Shown: piece after piece, positions 29,059 through 38,885 of the stretch
Layout of the letters: each line of letters begins with the position of its first letter
How positions within the stretch are numbered: the stretch's first letter is position 1
Assembly: GCA_032718475.1 (NCBI GenBank)
Contig: JAUCBJ010007220.1
Coordinates: 1-64,000 of the forward strand
Direction: 5' to 3'
Length of the DNA stretch: 64,000 nucleotides
Source of the DNA: Nemertoderma westbladi
Taxonomy: Eukaryota; Xenacoelomorpha; Nemertodermatida; Nemertodermatidae
The notes under the pieces: generated by a model
Database searches by the model: none
What the model saw: only the letters and a program-made list of their open reading frames with translations
Told to the model about the DNA's origin: nothing
Position numbers and translations under genes: made by a program

Positions 29059-30740
29059 ATAGTTACGTGTTAACCGTTCCGTTATGTTGTGTTGTTGGCT
29101 AATAAATGTACGTATGACTTATATATATCACAGGTAGGACACTATGTTGACTCAGTGCGTGATAACCGCACAGTTCACTCATATTGCTTGCATAATATTA
29201 GTAGATGACATTCACTAGTTGGGGAATAATATTGCAGTACTATGGACACACACACGCGCACTAAATGAACCGAATCTATTACAGACAGGGCGCAATATGC
29301 ACTAACCGTGTGGAAATCGAGTTGGTTTGATATCTGGTCCTGTATATTCATTAACAAAGCAATGCAATAATAGTAATAAACCACCAAGCAATAAATTGCA
29401 AGCAATAAGGTAAAATACTACGAGTCGTATAATTAACGTGACTCATAGGGCGGTAAAATTTATCTAAAGGTTACGCGTATAGTAGCAGGATGAACATCGG
29501 TTATATAAAGGCACAATAAGGCTTATGGAATAGAACAGCCAATAAGACGCAAGAATGCCGGCTTCGATAGTTACCAATGAGAGTTCAGTAATACCACAAC
29601 TGCTGCTAGGCAACATGTAAACAGCTTTATGGAGTTTTACAACACAAGTTAGACATAAATATTATATGCACTGAAATTGAATGATAATCTGATAAAAATA
29701 TAAGATTTTGGTATGCAGTTAGCCCGTGCAGCAAAACAATCAAATTAGTGATATCGCAACCTCCTCCCCCAGACTCAACTTCATCCCAAATAGTCCTTAA
29801 TAATTCTTAAATTTGACTTAAATAGGTTGTTTGTGTCCCGTATAGGGTGTGAAGTGCTTTGATTTCAAATAGTTTCGAAATGTAATGGAATACTCAAAAG
29901 AATATAGAATTCTCTATCATAGCTTTCATTTAAATTTTTCCCAAATAGGTTGTTTGTGTCCCATATAGGGTGTTTGTGTCCCATATAGGGTGGTTGTGTC
30001 CCAAATAGCGTGTGACTTTCTCAAAATGATTTTGATTAGTTTCTAAATCTCATGGAATACTCAAAAGAATATAGAATTCACTACCATAGCTTTAATTTCA
30101 ATTTGTCCCAAATAGGATGTTTTGTCCCATATAGGTTGTTTGTGTCCCGTATAGGGTGTGAATTGCTTATAATGATTTCAAATATTTTCTAAATGTAATG
30201 GAATACTCAAAATAATATAGAATTAACTATCATAGCTTTCATTTAAATTTGTCCCAAGTAGGTTGTTTATGTCCCATATAGGGTATTTGTGTCCCATATA
30301 GGGTGTTTGTGTCGCAAATTGCGTGTGACTTTCTCAAAAGGATTGTACAGAGTTTATAAATATAATGGAATACTCAAAAGAAAATATAAATCACTATCAT
30401 AGCTTTAATTTTAATTTGTCCCAAATAGGTTGTTTTTGTCCCATATAGGGTGTTTGTGTGCCAAATAGCATATGACTTTCTCAAAATAATATTACATAGT
30501 TTATAAACATAATGGAATAATAAAAATAATATTTTTTCCTTTATAAACTATGTAAAATCATTTTGTGAAAGTCATACACTATTTGGGACACCAACACCCT
30601 ATATGGGACACAAACACCCTATTTGGGACATAAACAACCTATTTGAGACAAATTGGAATTAAAGCTATGATTAAGAAGTCGATATTCTTTTCAGTATTCC
30701 TTCACATTTATAAACTATTTGAAATAATTTTGATAAAGCT

Positions 30741-30967
30741 ACAGGCTATAGCTCAGTTGGTTGAGCGCCAGGCCTGCAATCTATTGGTTGTAGGTTCAGC
30801 CCCGCCAGGGTCCACTCAGCCTTTCATCCACTGGGGTCGATAAAATGAGTACCAGTTAAATAACTGGGAGCAAAACTTGGGATAGGAGTAGCGCCCACCC
30901 TAACCTCTCGGGTAGCAGCTATCGAAAGAGGAGCCTTCGGGTGGCCTCCGGCTTCGGCCGACTGTTT
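30741..30967 (+). mobile_element. tRNA-derived SINE, 5' part (split by the RTE LINE)
   Basis: tRNA-like head with A box TAGCTCAGTTGG and B box GGTTCAGCCCC, then the block cctttcatccactggggtcgataaaatgagtaccag. That block resembles a central SINE domain known from cephalopods and other marine invertebrates (from memory). The body is agcgcccaccc...cggcttcggccgactgttt. The SINE tail ttgctttttgcttttt is found after the LINE at 34724-34739. The target duplication acaggctat at 30741-30749 and 34740-34748 brackets the SINE-LINE-SINE block. Confidence 0.85.
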
Positions 30968-33900
30968 CAGGTCAGGTATTCTAGGTCATTGATCAAGAAA
31001 ACTTGCCACCTCCATGCAGCATAAAGGAGGTGCCACCTGTAGCTGCATAGACCCTCATACTAGGGCAAATCTGGTCCTGTAACTACTGTAGGACCCCCTT
31101 CGTTCTGGGATAAGGACGCCCTTGGTCCTGGATTAAGGACCCATATACTTGGCTGCAGGGGTATATGGCCTGACCAGGCAGATGGTGATCTACCAATGGC
31201 TGGTTAGGAGTAGAGTGTTCTCATATCCACTCTGAGGGCACTTCACTGCGACCTGCACCTGGCAGCAAGGGTACAGGGCATGACCCAGCAGATGAGCTGC
31301 AACAGCCAATGGTGGGTCATGTACGCCAGAGTAGATATGGGTGATGGGCCTCATATCTGACTCCATTGCGACACCCACCCTGTGGAATGGCAAACCAGGG
31401 TGTGGTATTTGCCCCGAGAGCTGACTCGGCAAAAAAGCACCCCCCAACCCCCACTATGGATTACATTAGCAATGCGGAGGTCCGGCCACTAGAGGCCAGT
31501 GGAATTACCGGACACAATCGGCCTCACAGGCGTCAGTTAACTCCTGACCGGCTGCCTGTCTCACCCCCTACTGGAGAGAGAGCAGCCAACAATTCTTTGA
31601 GTCCCTTTCCTGATGACCTTTCTGGCCCAAACCCTGGGTCACCAGGGAGGCCAGATTGTGATGGGGAGAGGGATTCTGGAGTTGGAGGCTACTCTCATGT
31701 TCCACCCCGACCAACAAAGCCATTGGTGAATCTGAGGCAAGTCACTAGACTAGCCTCAGTAAACACCCTAACACTCGGGTCCCCAATGCGACAAGGTGAG
31801 CTGACTGCCTTGGCAGATAAGCTTTCTCTTAGCGCAGTGGGTGTTCAAGAGCACCGAATGCAGACTGGACAGACTGATGAGGTTCTGATTAAGGACATGG
31901 GGGGCGGTTGGCGACTTGCCCTCGCGTCAGCAGATGATAGTGGCAATGGTGGAATTGGTCTATTGATGAATCCAACTGCACATGCAGCATTGGACAAAAT
32001 AGACCAAATCTCTAACCGCATCATCCGTTGCCACTTCTCATGTTCTGGAAGACTGGCTAAGAAGTTTCCTAAGGTGGTTCTGATTGTGTGCTACTCTCCA
32101 ACTAGTGTTGCCCCTGTAGAGGAGGTGGAAAATTTCTACCACAATCTACAAGCAGCAACTGATGGAGTGGATCAGCATGCATTCTTAACATTCCTGGGAG
32201 ACTTTAATGCAAGTCTGCATCAATCACCTACATCGCCCTGGGTCTATAGCAATAGTGTTAACCGAAATTCTGTCCATCTTCAGGATTTTATCTCTGGAAA
32301 TGGATTGTTTTCGGCTGGAACCCAGTTCAAGAAGCGAACTGGAAAGCTATGGACTCATAGTGGACCCAGTGGTCACAAGTCCCAGATAGACCATATTCTG
32401 TTTCGTAGGAAATACAGGAGCTCTATACAAGACTGTAATGCATTTACACTTCGACCCTTCTCCAGTGATCACCGCCTTATTGTGGCCAAGGTAAGACTTA
32501 GTCTGCGTGCTAGCAGAACAACGAAATCTGCCTTGCCACGGCATGACTGGTCCTCTCTGTTGCAACAGCCAAGTGTGAGATCCAGCTTCACACTACAGCT
32601 GAGCAACAGGTATGAGGCTCTTGCCTCTGAGGCGGCAGATCACTGTGAGGGCTATACTGCCTTTACAGAAGCAGTTAAGTTAGCAGCTGCAGAAACAGTT
32701 CCTGTATACCCTCGAAACAGGAAAAGGGCCCCCTGGACTGACAACAAAATTCAGAAGTGCCGAAATGACCTTCATAAGGCGCAGAAAGAGTCCCGACTCA
32801 AACAGACTACAGCGGCCAAGAATGCAGTTAAAGCTGCATCTAGGTCCCTGAACAGGCAGTACTCTGTTAATCTACAGGAGCTAATAAACCAACAGGTTGA
32901 TGCCATCAATGATGCTGACGACAGCAGGCAATCATCCCAGGCATGGAAATCGATCAATCTGCTTACTGGGCGGAAAAGCCAACCAACCACCAAGGTTAAG
33001 GCTGAATCACCAGCCGATCGCCTCAATGGTTGGAAAGCCCACTTTGAAAAGCTCCTCAATAATGACAGGGTATTGCCTGATAACTTTATAGAAGTAAAAG
33101 TGTCTGAGTCTGTACTCCCAGATATTCCCATTGGCGATATCTCCTTTGCAGAAGTGAAGGCTGCTGCAAAGAGCATTAAGACCAATCGTGCCAGTGGAGT
33201 AGATGGTGTTCCCCCTGAGGTCTTTAAAATACCTGAGTGTTTAAAGCTCATCTATCCCATCATAGTAGACATGTACCGTACAACAAGAGTCCCACAAGAA
33301 ATGAAAACAAATAAGTTGGTGCCAGTTCCCAAGAAGGGCAACCTAACACTCTATGGTTCTTTTCGGGGAATCTCATTGATCTCGATTGCTGCAAAACTAT
33401 ACAATAGAATTCTATTAAATCGCATCAGGGATCCCATTGAGAGACTGCTACGTGGAAATCAGAATGGGTTCCGTAAAGGTCGTGGGACCATGGAGCCCAT
33501 TTTGGCACTTAGAAGGATAATTGAAGAGTTATCAAAAAAGAAAGACAGGCATCTGGCTGTTATCTTTGTTGACTTCTTCAAGGCCTTTGATTCAGTCTCT
33601 CGCTCACGTATGTTCAGCATACTTTCATTATATGGGATTCCTGATGAAATTATTGCAGCAATCAGATCAGTATACGATGGTTCGACAACATTTGTGTCTA
33701 CTGTTGATGGTGACACAGAACCATTTGAAGTGTTATGGGGCGTCCTCCAAGGAGACACACTTGCACCATTCTTGTTCATTATTGTGGTTGACTATGTTCT
33801 ACGCATGTCCTTAGATCATCATAATGATGATGGGGTGATGATAACTCCACCTACTGGCTCCAGAAGTCGAGGAAATCCTGCCAAGTACCTAACTGATCTA

Positions 33901-34723
33901 GACTTTGCTGATGACTTAGGAGTACTCTCAGAATCATTAGAGGGAGCCCAGCGGCTCCTCAGCTCATTAGAACATGCTGCTTCTAGTGTTGGTCTTTTTA
34001 TTAACTCCAGAAAGACCAAAATTCTGACAGTTAACTTTGAAAGTCCTCAGCAAGTCTCTGATCGGATGAGCATAAGCTCAAAGGATGGTATGCTTGAGCA
34101 TGTGGACGACTTCTGTTACCTGGGATCATGGATCCGGAAGTCAGGTGAGGACCTTCGAATACGTAAGGGAAAGGCATGGGCAGCCTTGAATAGGCTTTCC
34201 AGGATTTGGAAGTCACCTAGAATTAATCGGAAACTTAAGGTCCGATTATTCAGAGCAGCAGTAGTTCCAGTACTCCTCTACGGGAGTCCATGCTGGGCTC
34301 TAACTGCTGAGGACACCAAATCTCTGGATGGCACATTCACAAGAATGCTACGCCGGGTACATTGTGTCAAGTACAATGCACACATCTCCAACCAGACACT
34401 ATATAACATTGGAGGTGTCTCATTGGTTCCCCCAAGCTTGACACTAGAACAAAATCGCCTCCGCTTTGCAGGACATTGCTTTCGCCGTGAGGACCAGCCA
34501 GTGCATAATCTTGTACTTTGGCAGCCTCATGGAGTGAATAAGCATGGAGGACAGCCCATGACTTTTTTGAGACGCATCTTAAAGGACACTGGCCTTAAAG
34601 ATGCGGATGATCTAGCAAATGTCATGGGTGATAGGGAGTTGTGGTGGTGCAATTTTGTTGACAAGCCGGCACAGCATTCTTAAAAAATGCAGCTGCAATG
34701 CAGCATGCCGATCCTAGTAGTAG
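30968..34723 (+). mobile_element. Full-length RTE-like LINE, copy 4
   Basis: About 3.76 kb: a 5' UTR of about 400 bp, one ORF, a very short 3' UTR (cagctgcaatgcagcatgccgatcc) and a TAG tail, the compact plan of RTE-type elements. Inserted within a SINE between actgttt and ttgcttttt. Confidence 0.9.
31366..34683 (+). CDS. Intact RTE-like LINE polyprotein: APE endonuclease and reverse transcriptase (1105 aa)
   Basis: Replicates the LINE by nicking target DNA and copying its RNA at the nick. After a disordered Pro-rich N-terminus (about 1-125), the endonuclease shows Asn in SVNTLTLG (131), Glu in QEHRM (161), GDFNAS (279), QIDHILF (340) and SDHRLIV (367), all key positions present. RT: KLVPVPKKGN (648), VDFFKAFDSV (735), GVLQGDTLAPFLF (793) and FADDLGV (847), with all three catalytic Asp. 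A C-terminal region with GHCFRRED follows, as in RTE/RTEX-type proteins. The ATG at 31366 is the first of the open frame; a second Met at 31456 is possible. No stop or shift in 3.3 kb, so this is a candidate source copy for the other four. Exact clade (RTE or RTEX) would need a tree. Confidence 0.85.
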   Translation: MRHPPCGMANQGVVFAPRADSAKKHPPTPTMDYISNAEVRPLEASGITGHNRPHRRQLTPDRLPVSPPTGERAANNSLSPFPDDLSGPNPGSPGRPDCDGERDSGVGGYSHVPPRPTKPLVNLRQVTRLASVNTLTLGSPMRQGELTALADKLSLSAVGVQEHRMQTGQTDEVLIKDMGGGWRLALASADDSGNGGIGLLMNPTAHAALDKIDQISNRIIRCHFSCSGRLAKKFPKVVLIVCYSPTSVAPVEEVENFYHNLQAATDGVDQHAFLTFLGDFNASLHQSPTSPWVYSNSVNRNSVHLQDFISGNGLFSAGTQFKKRTGKLWTHSGPSGHKSQIDHILFRRKYRSSIQDCNAFTLRPFSSDHRLIVAKVRLSLRASRTTKSALPRHDWSSLLQQPSVRSSFTLQLSNRYEALASEAADHCEGYTAFTEAVKLAAAETVPVYPRNRKRAPWTDNKIQKCRNDLHKAQKESRLKQTTAAKNAVKAASRSLNRQYSVNLQELINQQVDAINDADDSRQSSQAWKSINLLTGRKSQPTTKVKAESPADRLNGWKAHFEKLLNNDRVLPDNFIEVKVSESVLPDIPIGDISFAEVKAAAKSIKTNRASGVDGVPPEVFKIPECLKLIYPIIVDMYRTTRVPQEMKTNKLVPVPKKGNLTLYGSFRGISLISIAAKLYNRILLNRIRDPIERLLRGNQNGFRKGRGTMEPILALRRIIEELSKKKDRHLAVIFVDFFKAFDSVSRSRMFSILSLYGIPDEIIAAIRSVYDGSTTFVSTVDGDTEPFEVLWGVLQGDTLAPFLFIIVVDYVLRMSLDHHNDDGVMITPPTGSRSRGNPAKYLTDLDFADDLGVLSESLEGAQRLLSSLEHAASSVGLFINSRKTKILTVNFESPQQVSDRMSISSKDGMLEHVDDFCYLGSWIRKSGEDLRIRKGKAWAALNRLSRIWKSPRINRKLKVRLFRAAVVPVLLYGSPCWALTAEDTKSLDGTFTRMLRRVHCVKYNAHISNQTLYNIGGVSLVPPSLTLEQNRLRFAGHCFRREDQPVHNLVLWQPHGVNKHGGQPMTFLRRILKDTGLKDADDLANVMGDRELWWCNFVDKPAQHS

Positions 34724-34900
34724 TTGCTTTTTGCTTTTTACAGGCTATTTTGGACAAAATCAACCTATATGGGACACAAACTCCCTATATGGGACACTAA
34801 CAACTTATTTGAGTCAAATTTAAGAGTTATTAAGGATTATTTGGGATGAAGTTGAGTCTGGGGGGGAGGAGGTTGCGATATCACTAATTTGGTTGTCATG

Positions 34901-35886
34901 GGACTCTTCCCACCGCACTCCAAGGTGGGTGACCGGAGTGAGGCATGATGAACTGGCCCGCATTACGATCTGACCGACCGCCGTATTCCCAGTGTCTGAG
35001 TGTAGTAAATACCCAAATAGAATCGTACTGACAAACAAGCAATTCCGTAGTATTCCCCCGTTAATCACCTCTTGAAGCAACTCGGCTGCTCGGGTCCAGA
35101 TACATCGGACTGTCGGGAGCGTTTCAGACAGTAATGGAGCGGCATTTGCGAATATTTCCAATGGTTTTATAATAAATAAGGGGATTCAACAGTTCAATGC
35201 TAAAACAAATGGATTATTCCTAACCCCACCCCAATACATCAATATACCTAACAGTATATAGCTTAGGTACCACAGTCTGACAGTACCATAATCAGCACAG
35301 TCAGCCTACGCATGGGTGGTACCTACGGTGCGCACTACAATGGCAGTACAGCAATATGGTGTACCGTGCCAATGACTGAAGGATTAGCGGTAACTACTGA
35401 ACTATCTAAACTATTATATTATTATTACCGGTACTAGGCTAATTAGGCCTAAACTATAATCACCGCAAGGGTTTCCGGGGCCATGTTTAGATTACATGAT
35501 ATGGCATGTCTGCAGTGTATGGTACCGGCTGACCTGTATTGCAGTATTGACTGATTGCAGAATTCTCGATTCAGGAATTGAGTACAGCCTGACAGTACCG
35601 GTACTAATGGTACATGCAGATTGGCAGACAGCCCCTATGTTTTGCAAAATTTGTCAGAAAACCAGCTGATTTATCCTACAGTAATAATAATTTAACGCAT
35701 GTTAATTTTGGATAAATAAATATATTATAACTACAATAACAGTTACACTGATGCTGCACGAAGGCCCCACGCAAATTCTACTTGGAAAATTTTCAAACTT
35801 TTGCCAAACAACATGTGTACCAAGTTTGGATAGATTTCATCAAGGATTGGCCGAGTTATTAACGTTTAAAATAAAATACTGAAAAA
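34901..35886. other. Non-coding stretch, no confident gene
   Basis: A minus-strand frame (34820-35161, 113 aa) exists but runs into the foldback terminus and lacks a recognisable domain or splice sites. The rest is AT-rich with scattered GTACCGGTAC motifs. Confidence 0.4.
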
Positions 35887-35892
35887 AAACGC

Positions 35893-35921
35893 GACAGAAC
35901 GACAGAACGACAGAACGACAG
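35893..35921. repeat. (GACAGAAC)n microsatellite
   Basis: Three full units plus five bases, preceded by a run of A. Confidence 0.9.
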
Positions 35922-36005
35922 GTTGATTAATGGTACCACTACGCTAAGGCTCACTCACTTCGTGGCTCGCCCCACACATCCATCCAGTATTCTGGCCTTA
36001 CTTAC

Positions 36006-36060
36006 CCAGTCCGTCGTCACATTTGTTGCAACTGGTCTGGCAATAGGAGTACATGAATCC
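36006..36060 (-). pseudogene. ShKT exon fragment, C-terminal half
   Basis: Reads GFMYSYCQTSCNKCDDGLG and ends at a donor (GTAAGT, 36000-36005) like the exon at 36210. The upstream half is replaced by tandem pieces of another ShKT exon (DTDNPGWMCSYCKSS then stop, two copies between 36,062 and 36,180), so the first three Cys are missing. Confidence 0.6.
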
Positions 36061-36209
36061 AGTGTTATCTGTATCAATCATCCCAGCTAACTCAACTGGA
36101 CTTACAATAAGAACACATCCATCCAGGGTTATCTGTATCAATCAATCAATCATCGCAGCTAACTCAACTGGACTTACAATAAGAATACATCCATCCAGTA
36201 CTTACTTAC

Positions 36210-36368
36210 CCGGTCCGTCGTTACATTTGTCGCAACTGGTCTGGCAATTGGAGTACATGATTTGGTTTGATATTGGCATTTGATTTGGTACATGGTTTCC
36301 TTCACATTGCCCTGTGTTGGCCCAATAGTTGCATGATTTGATTTCATAGTCAGCATCTTCAATGCAAA
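36210..36368 (-). CDS. ShKT-domain exon
   Basis: Acceptor tgttttacag (ending at 36369) and donor GTAAGT (36204-36209) bound 159 bp, phase 1 on both sides. It encodes one ShKT domain: CIEDADYEIKSCNYWANTGQCEGN, then NCQTSCDKC, six Cys in the family order. The loop between Cys3 and Cys4 is about ten residues longer than usual. ShKT modules occur in secreted metazoan proteins such as toxins, astacin-type proteases and potassium-channel blockers. Nothing here says which. Confidence 0.75.
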
Positions 36369-36662
36369 CTGTAAAACACAAATTCAAAAACATTACCATA
36401 AAATTATTCAAACAAATTTGATTATTATAAAATACACCCTAGAACGACTTTGTTGCTATAAAAATATCATTATCATTAGATTACAAATGATATTGTAGAC
36501 TCTAATGTTTTCTTTGTACGGAAAACTCATTACACTGCAAACAAGCAAAATAGTATTTCAGTAACACAGAACGTCATTTTGTTCATAATTGTATCACTTA
36601 GAACAAGCAACATTCAATAGTATTTGAGTAGAGATTGTACTTTCCATTGGATTTTGACTAAC

Positions 36663-36794
36663 ACGGTGGATTTAAGTCACAAATGTTGCAGGAGGTCTGA
36701 CAGTTGATCAACATATAACCAGGGTTCTCTTCACATTGGCCCTTGATTGCCCAACCAGAACACATATGTGTTTCATCGGGAAGTTGCAAGCAAG
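36663..36794 (-). CDS. ShKT-domain exon
   Basis: 132 bp, acceptor ttatttacag (ending at 36795), donor GTTAGT (36657-36662), phase 1 at both ends. Encodes CLQLPDETHMCSGWAIKGQC then NPGYMLINCQTSCNICDLNPP: a complete ShKT pattern C...C...C...C-x3-C-x2-C with the typical W after Cys2 and NPxxM before Cys4. If the donor is not used, the frame stops at TAG one codon later. Confidence 0.75.
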
Positions 36795-36942
36795 CTGTAA
36801 ATAAAATACTCAAAAAAGTAGAAAATGTAATTGTACATTTATAACAATGAGAAAAGATTACACATACACTATGAATACAGTGGCATCAAAACTACAAATT
36901 ACTGATGATAACTGCATAATATACAACTACAAATCAACTAAC

Positions 36943-37065
36943 GATCTTCACAACCGTAACAGCTTGCAGCACAATTCTCTAACATGTAATCGGGATTTAC
37001 CTCACATTCACCCAGATCGGCCCAGACATCGCAAAAAACATTTCTATCAATCAAATTAGCGCAAT
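36943..37065 (-). CDS. ShKT-domain exon
   Basis: 123 bp, acceptor taaatattttcag (ending at 37066), donor GTTAGT (36937-36942), phase 1-1. Encodes DCANLIDRNVFCDVWADLGEC then NPDYMLENCAASCYGCED, a full six-Cys ShKT domain. With the other exons it forms a minus-strand series of one-domain symmetrical exons, the usual product of exon duplication. Upstream exons would lie right of 37.1 kb but are replaced by satellite. Confidence 0.75.
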
Positions 37066-37244
37066 CTGAAAATATTTAATATAAAGATATTTTTTTTATT
37101 TATTTTTTATTTTTATTATTTTTTTAGGCGAATTTTCCTCCGGTAAATTACTTCATTTACAGTATAGTTTTACTTTTATAGTATTACAATATATATACAG
37201 TATGGTTTTACTTTATATGATATATTTTTCACGTCTTTATAATA

Positions 37245-37789
37245 TCTCTACATGCGGGCTGACTACACATGGCACTCCGGGAATACCTGGCTCTACATGC
37301 GGGCTGACCACACATGGCACTCCAGGAATTCCTGGTTCAATGTGCGGGCGGTCTACACACGGAACTCCGGGAATTTGTGGCTCAATGTGCGGGCAGTCCA
37401 AACACGGCACTCCAGGAATTCTTGGCTCAATGTGCGGGTGGTCTACACACGGCACTCCAGGAATTCATGGCTCAATGTGCGGGCGGTCTACACACAGTAC
37501 TCCGGAAATTCCTGGCTCTACATGCGGGCTGACTACACATGGCACTCTGGGAATACCTGGCTCTACATGCGGGCTGACAACACATGGCACTCGGAAATAC
37601 CTGGCTCTACATGCGGGCTGACTACACATGGCACTCGGGAATACCTGGCTCTACATGCGTGCTGACTACACATGGCACTCCGGGAATACATGGCTCTACA
37701 TGCGGGCTAACTACACATGGCACTCGGGAATACCTGGCTCTACATGCGGGCTGACTACATATGGCACTCGGGAATACCTGGCTCTACAT
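37245..37789. repeat. 44-bp minisatellite array, left piece
   Basis: About 12 units of ctctacatgcgggctgactacacatggcactccgggaatacctgg, with a second unit type (gtcaatgtgcgggcagtctacac...ggaattcctgg). The unit has almost no stop codons in any frame, so the translated frames here are not genes. Broken at 37,790 by a LINE. Confidence 0.93.
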
Positions 37790-37795
37790 AAATCT

Positions 37796-38680
37796 GTACA
37801 TTTAAAATGTCACCGTAGGAAAAGCAGTAATTTATTCTCCACCAGAAACAATCTTGAGCCAAGTTTTCTCTGCAATAGCTGTATTTTTACCGAACTTCCC
37901 TTTCATGATACAATTTTAGAATCAGAAACCGACGATTCATTTCTCACATCGCCTCCGCAAACTCCAAGTGATGCTGAGAGTGAAACTTTTAAATTTTTTA
38001 AGAAAAAAGGTGTGCATTTTTTGCATTTAAATGCACGATCTCTGCTTCCCAAACTTTCCGAAATTCGTATTTTAATCAATAAATCCAACCCAGCAGTGTT
38101 AACAATCTCTGAAACTTGGCTCTATGATAGCGTTTCTGATGGAGAAATTTATATTGATAATTACGTAGTTTTACGTAAGAATAGGGACAGACACGGTGGT
38201 GGTGGTGTCTGTACTTACATTCGATGTGATTCAGCTTTTAATCGTAGGGAAGATTTAGAGACTTGTGACGAAGTTTTACTGGTGGAACTTTTACTTCCTA
38301 AAACTAAACCTATTTTAATCGGTACTTTATATCGGCCCCCTAAACAATCAGATTTTTTGCAAAATTTTGAAAATACAATTTTATGTAATCTTAGGTCAGA
38401 CTGTGAAATATATTTCTTAGGTGATTTTAATATCTGTTACCATCACAAAGCATCCCCCATCTGTAAACAGTACCAAAGTATTTTAAATTTGTTTGGTTTA
38501 AAACAAATTATTCGAGATTCTACCAGAATTACCAGTAAAACTTCTACTTTACTAGATCACATCCTTTGTAATAATACCGATATTATTTCTCAATCTGGGG
38601 TTTTACCTATAGGTCTAAGCGATCATTTTATAGTTTTTTGCACAAGAAAGACACAAAAATATTTTTTCGGGGATCATTAA
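37796..38680 (+). pseudogene. APE-type endonuclease part of the CR1/L2-like LINE
   Basis: After a Ser-rich start the domain shows FLHLNARSLLPKL, LTISETWL, the GGGGVCTYIR segment, LIGTLYRPP, FLGDFNI, TLLDHIL and LSDHFIVF, covering the Asn, Glu, Asp-Asn, Asp-His and Ser-Asp-His positions of the APE family. The apparent N-terminal extension back to 37,628 is satellite sequence read by chance. The frame is lost at 38,680, and the 200 bp before the RT contain shifts and stops. Confidence 0.8.
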
Positions 38681-38885
38681 ACAGTAACAGTTAGGTCTAT
38701 GAAAAATTACAGCAAGGAACGCTTTTTAAGTTTGTTAGTTAATTCTGAATGGGAACCCTGTTTTAAGGCCGCTGACATTAACCTTGCGTACACTGTTTTT
38801 AAAGATATATTTTTAATTTTTAAAGGCACTTAATACTGTAGCACCAATTAAATAAATTAGTCTTAAACAACGCACTGAGCCCTAG

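Larger units (their letters stand above)
29736..34900. mobile_element. Foldback element 2, interrupted by SINE plus RTE LINE
   Basis: Left end ...CAAATTAGTGATATCGCAACCTCC at 29,741, right end its reverse complement ending GGTTGTCAT near 34,900. Internal 165-bp subrepeats run forward to a centre near 30,530 and inverted after it. The right arm is split at 30,741 by the SINE/LINE block and resumes at 34,749, where gctattttggacaaaatc continues the sequence left at 30,749. Confidence 0.8.

Noticed and set aside
29175-29405. A 76-aa minus-strand ORF
   Set aside because: AT-rich, no domain, no splice context.
30749-30815. A tRNA gene with A and B boxes
   Set aside because: The match degrades after the B box and continues into a SINE body with a tail and target duplication; it is a SINE head, not a tRNA gene.
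34901-34960. A 5S rRNA remnant (ggtgggtgaccgg)
   Set aside because: Only a few bases resemble 5S; no promoter boxes or flanking match.
34820-35161. A 113-aa minus-strand ORF as a host exon
   Set aside because: Its C-terminal third is foldback terminus and I found no acceptor or donor; left as unassigned.
37202-37621. Collagen-like or Cys-rich proteins (CGLTTHGTPGIPG repeats), also at 44.7-45.4 and 58.1-60.1 kb
   Set aside because: The 44-bp unit is not a multiple of three and is open in all forward frames and in reverse; the peptides are by-products of a minisatellite.
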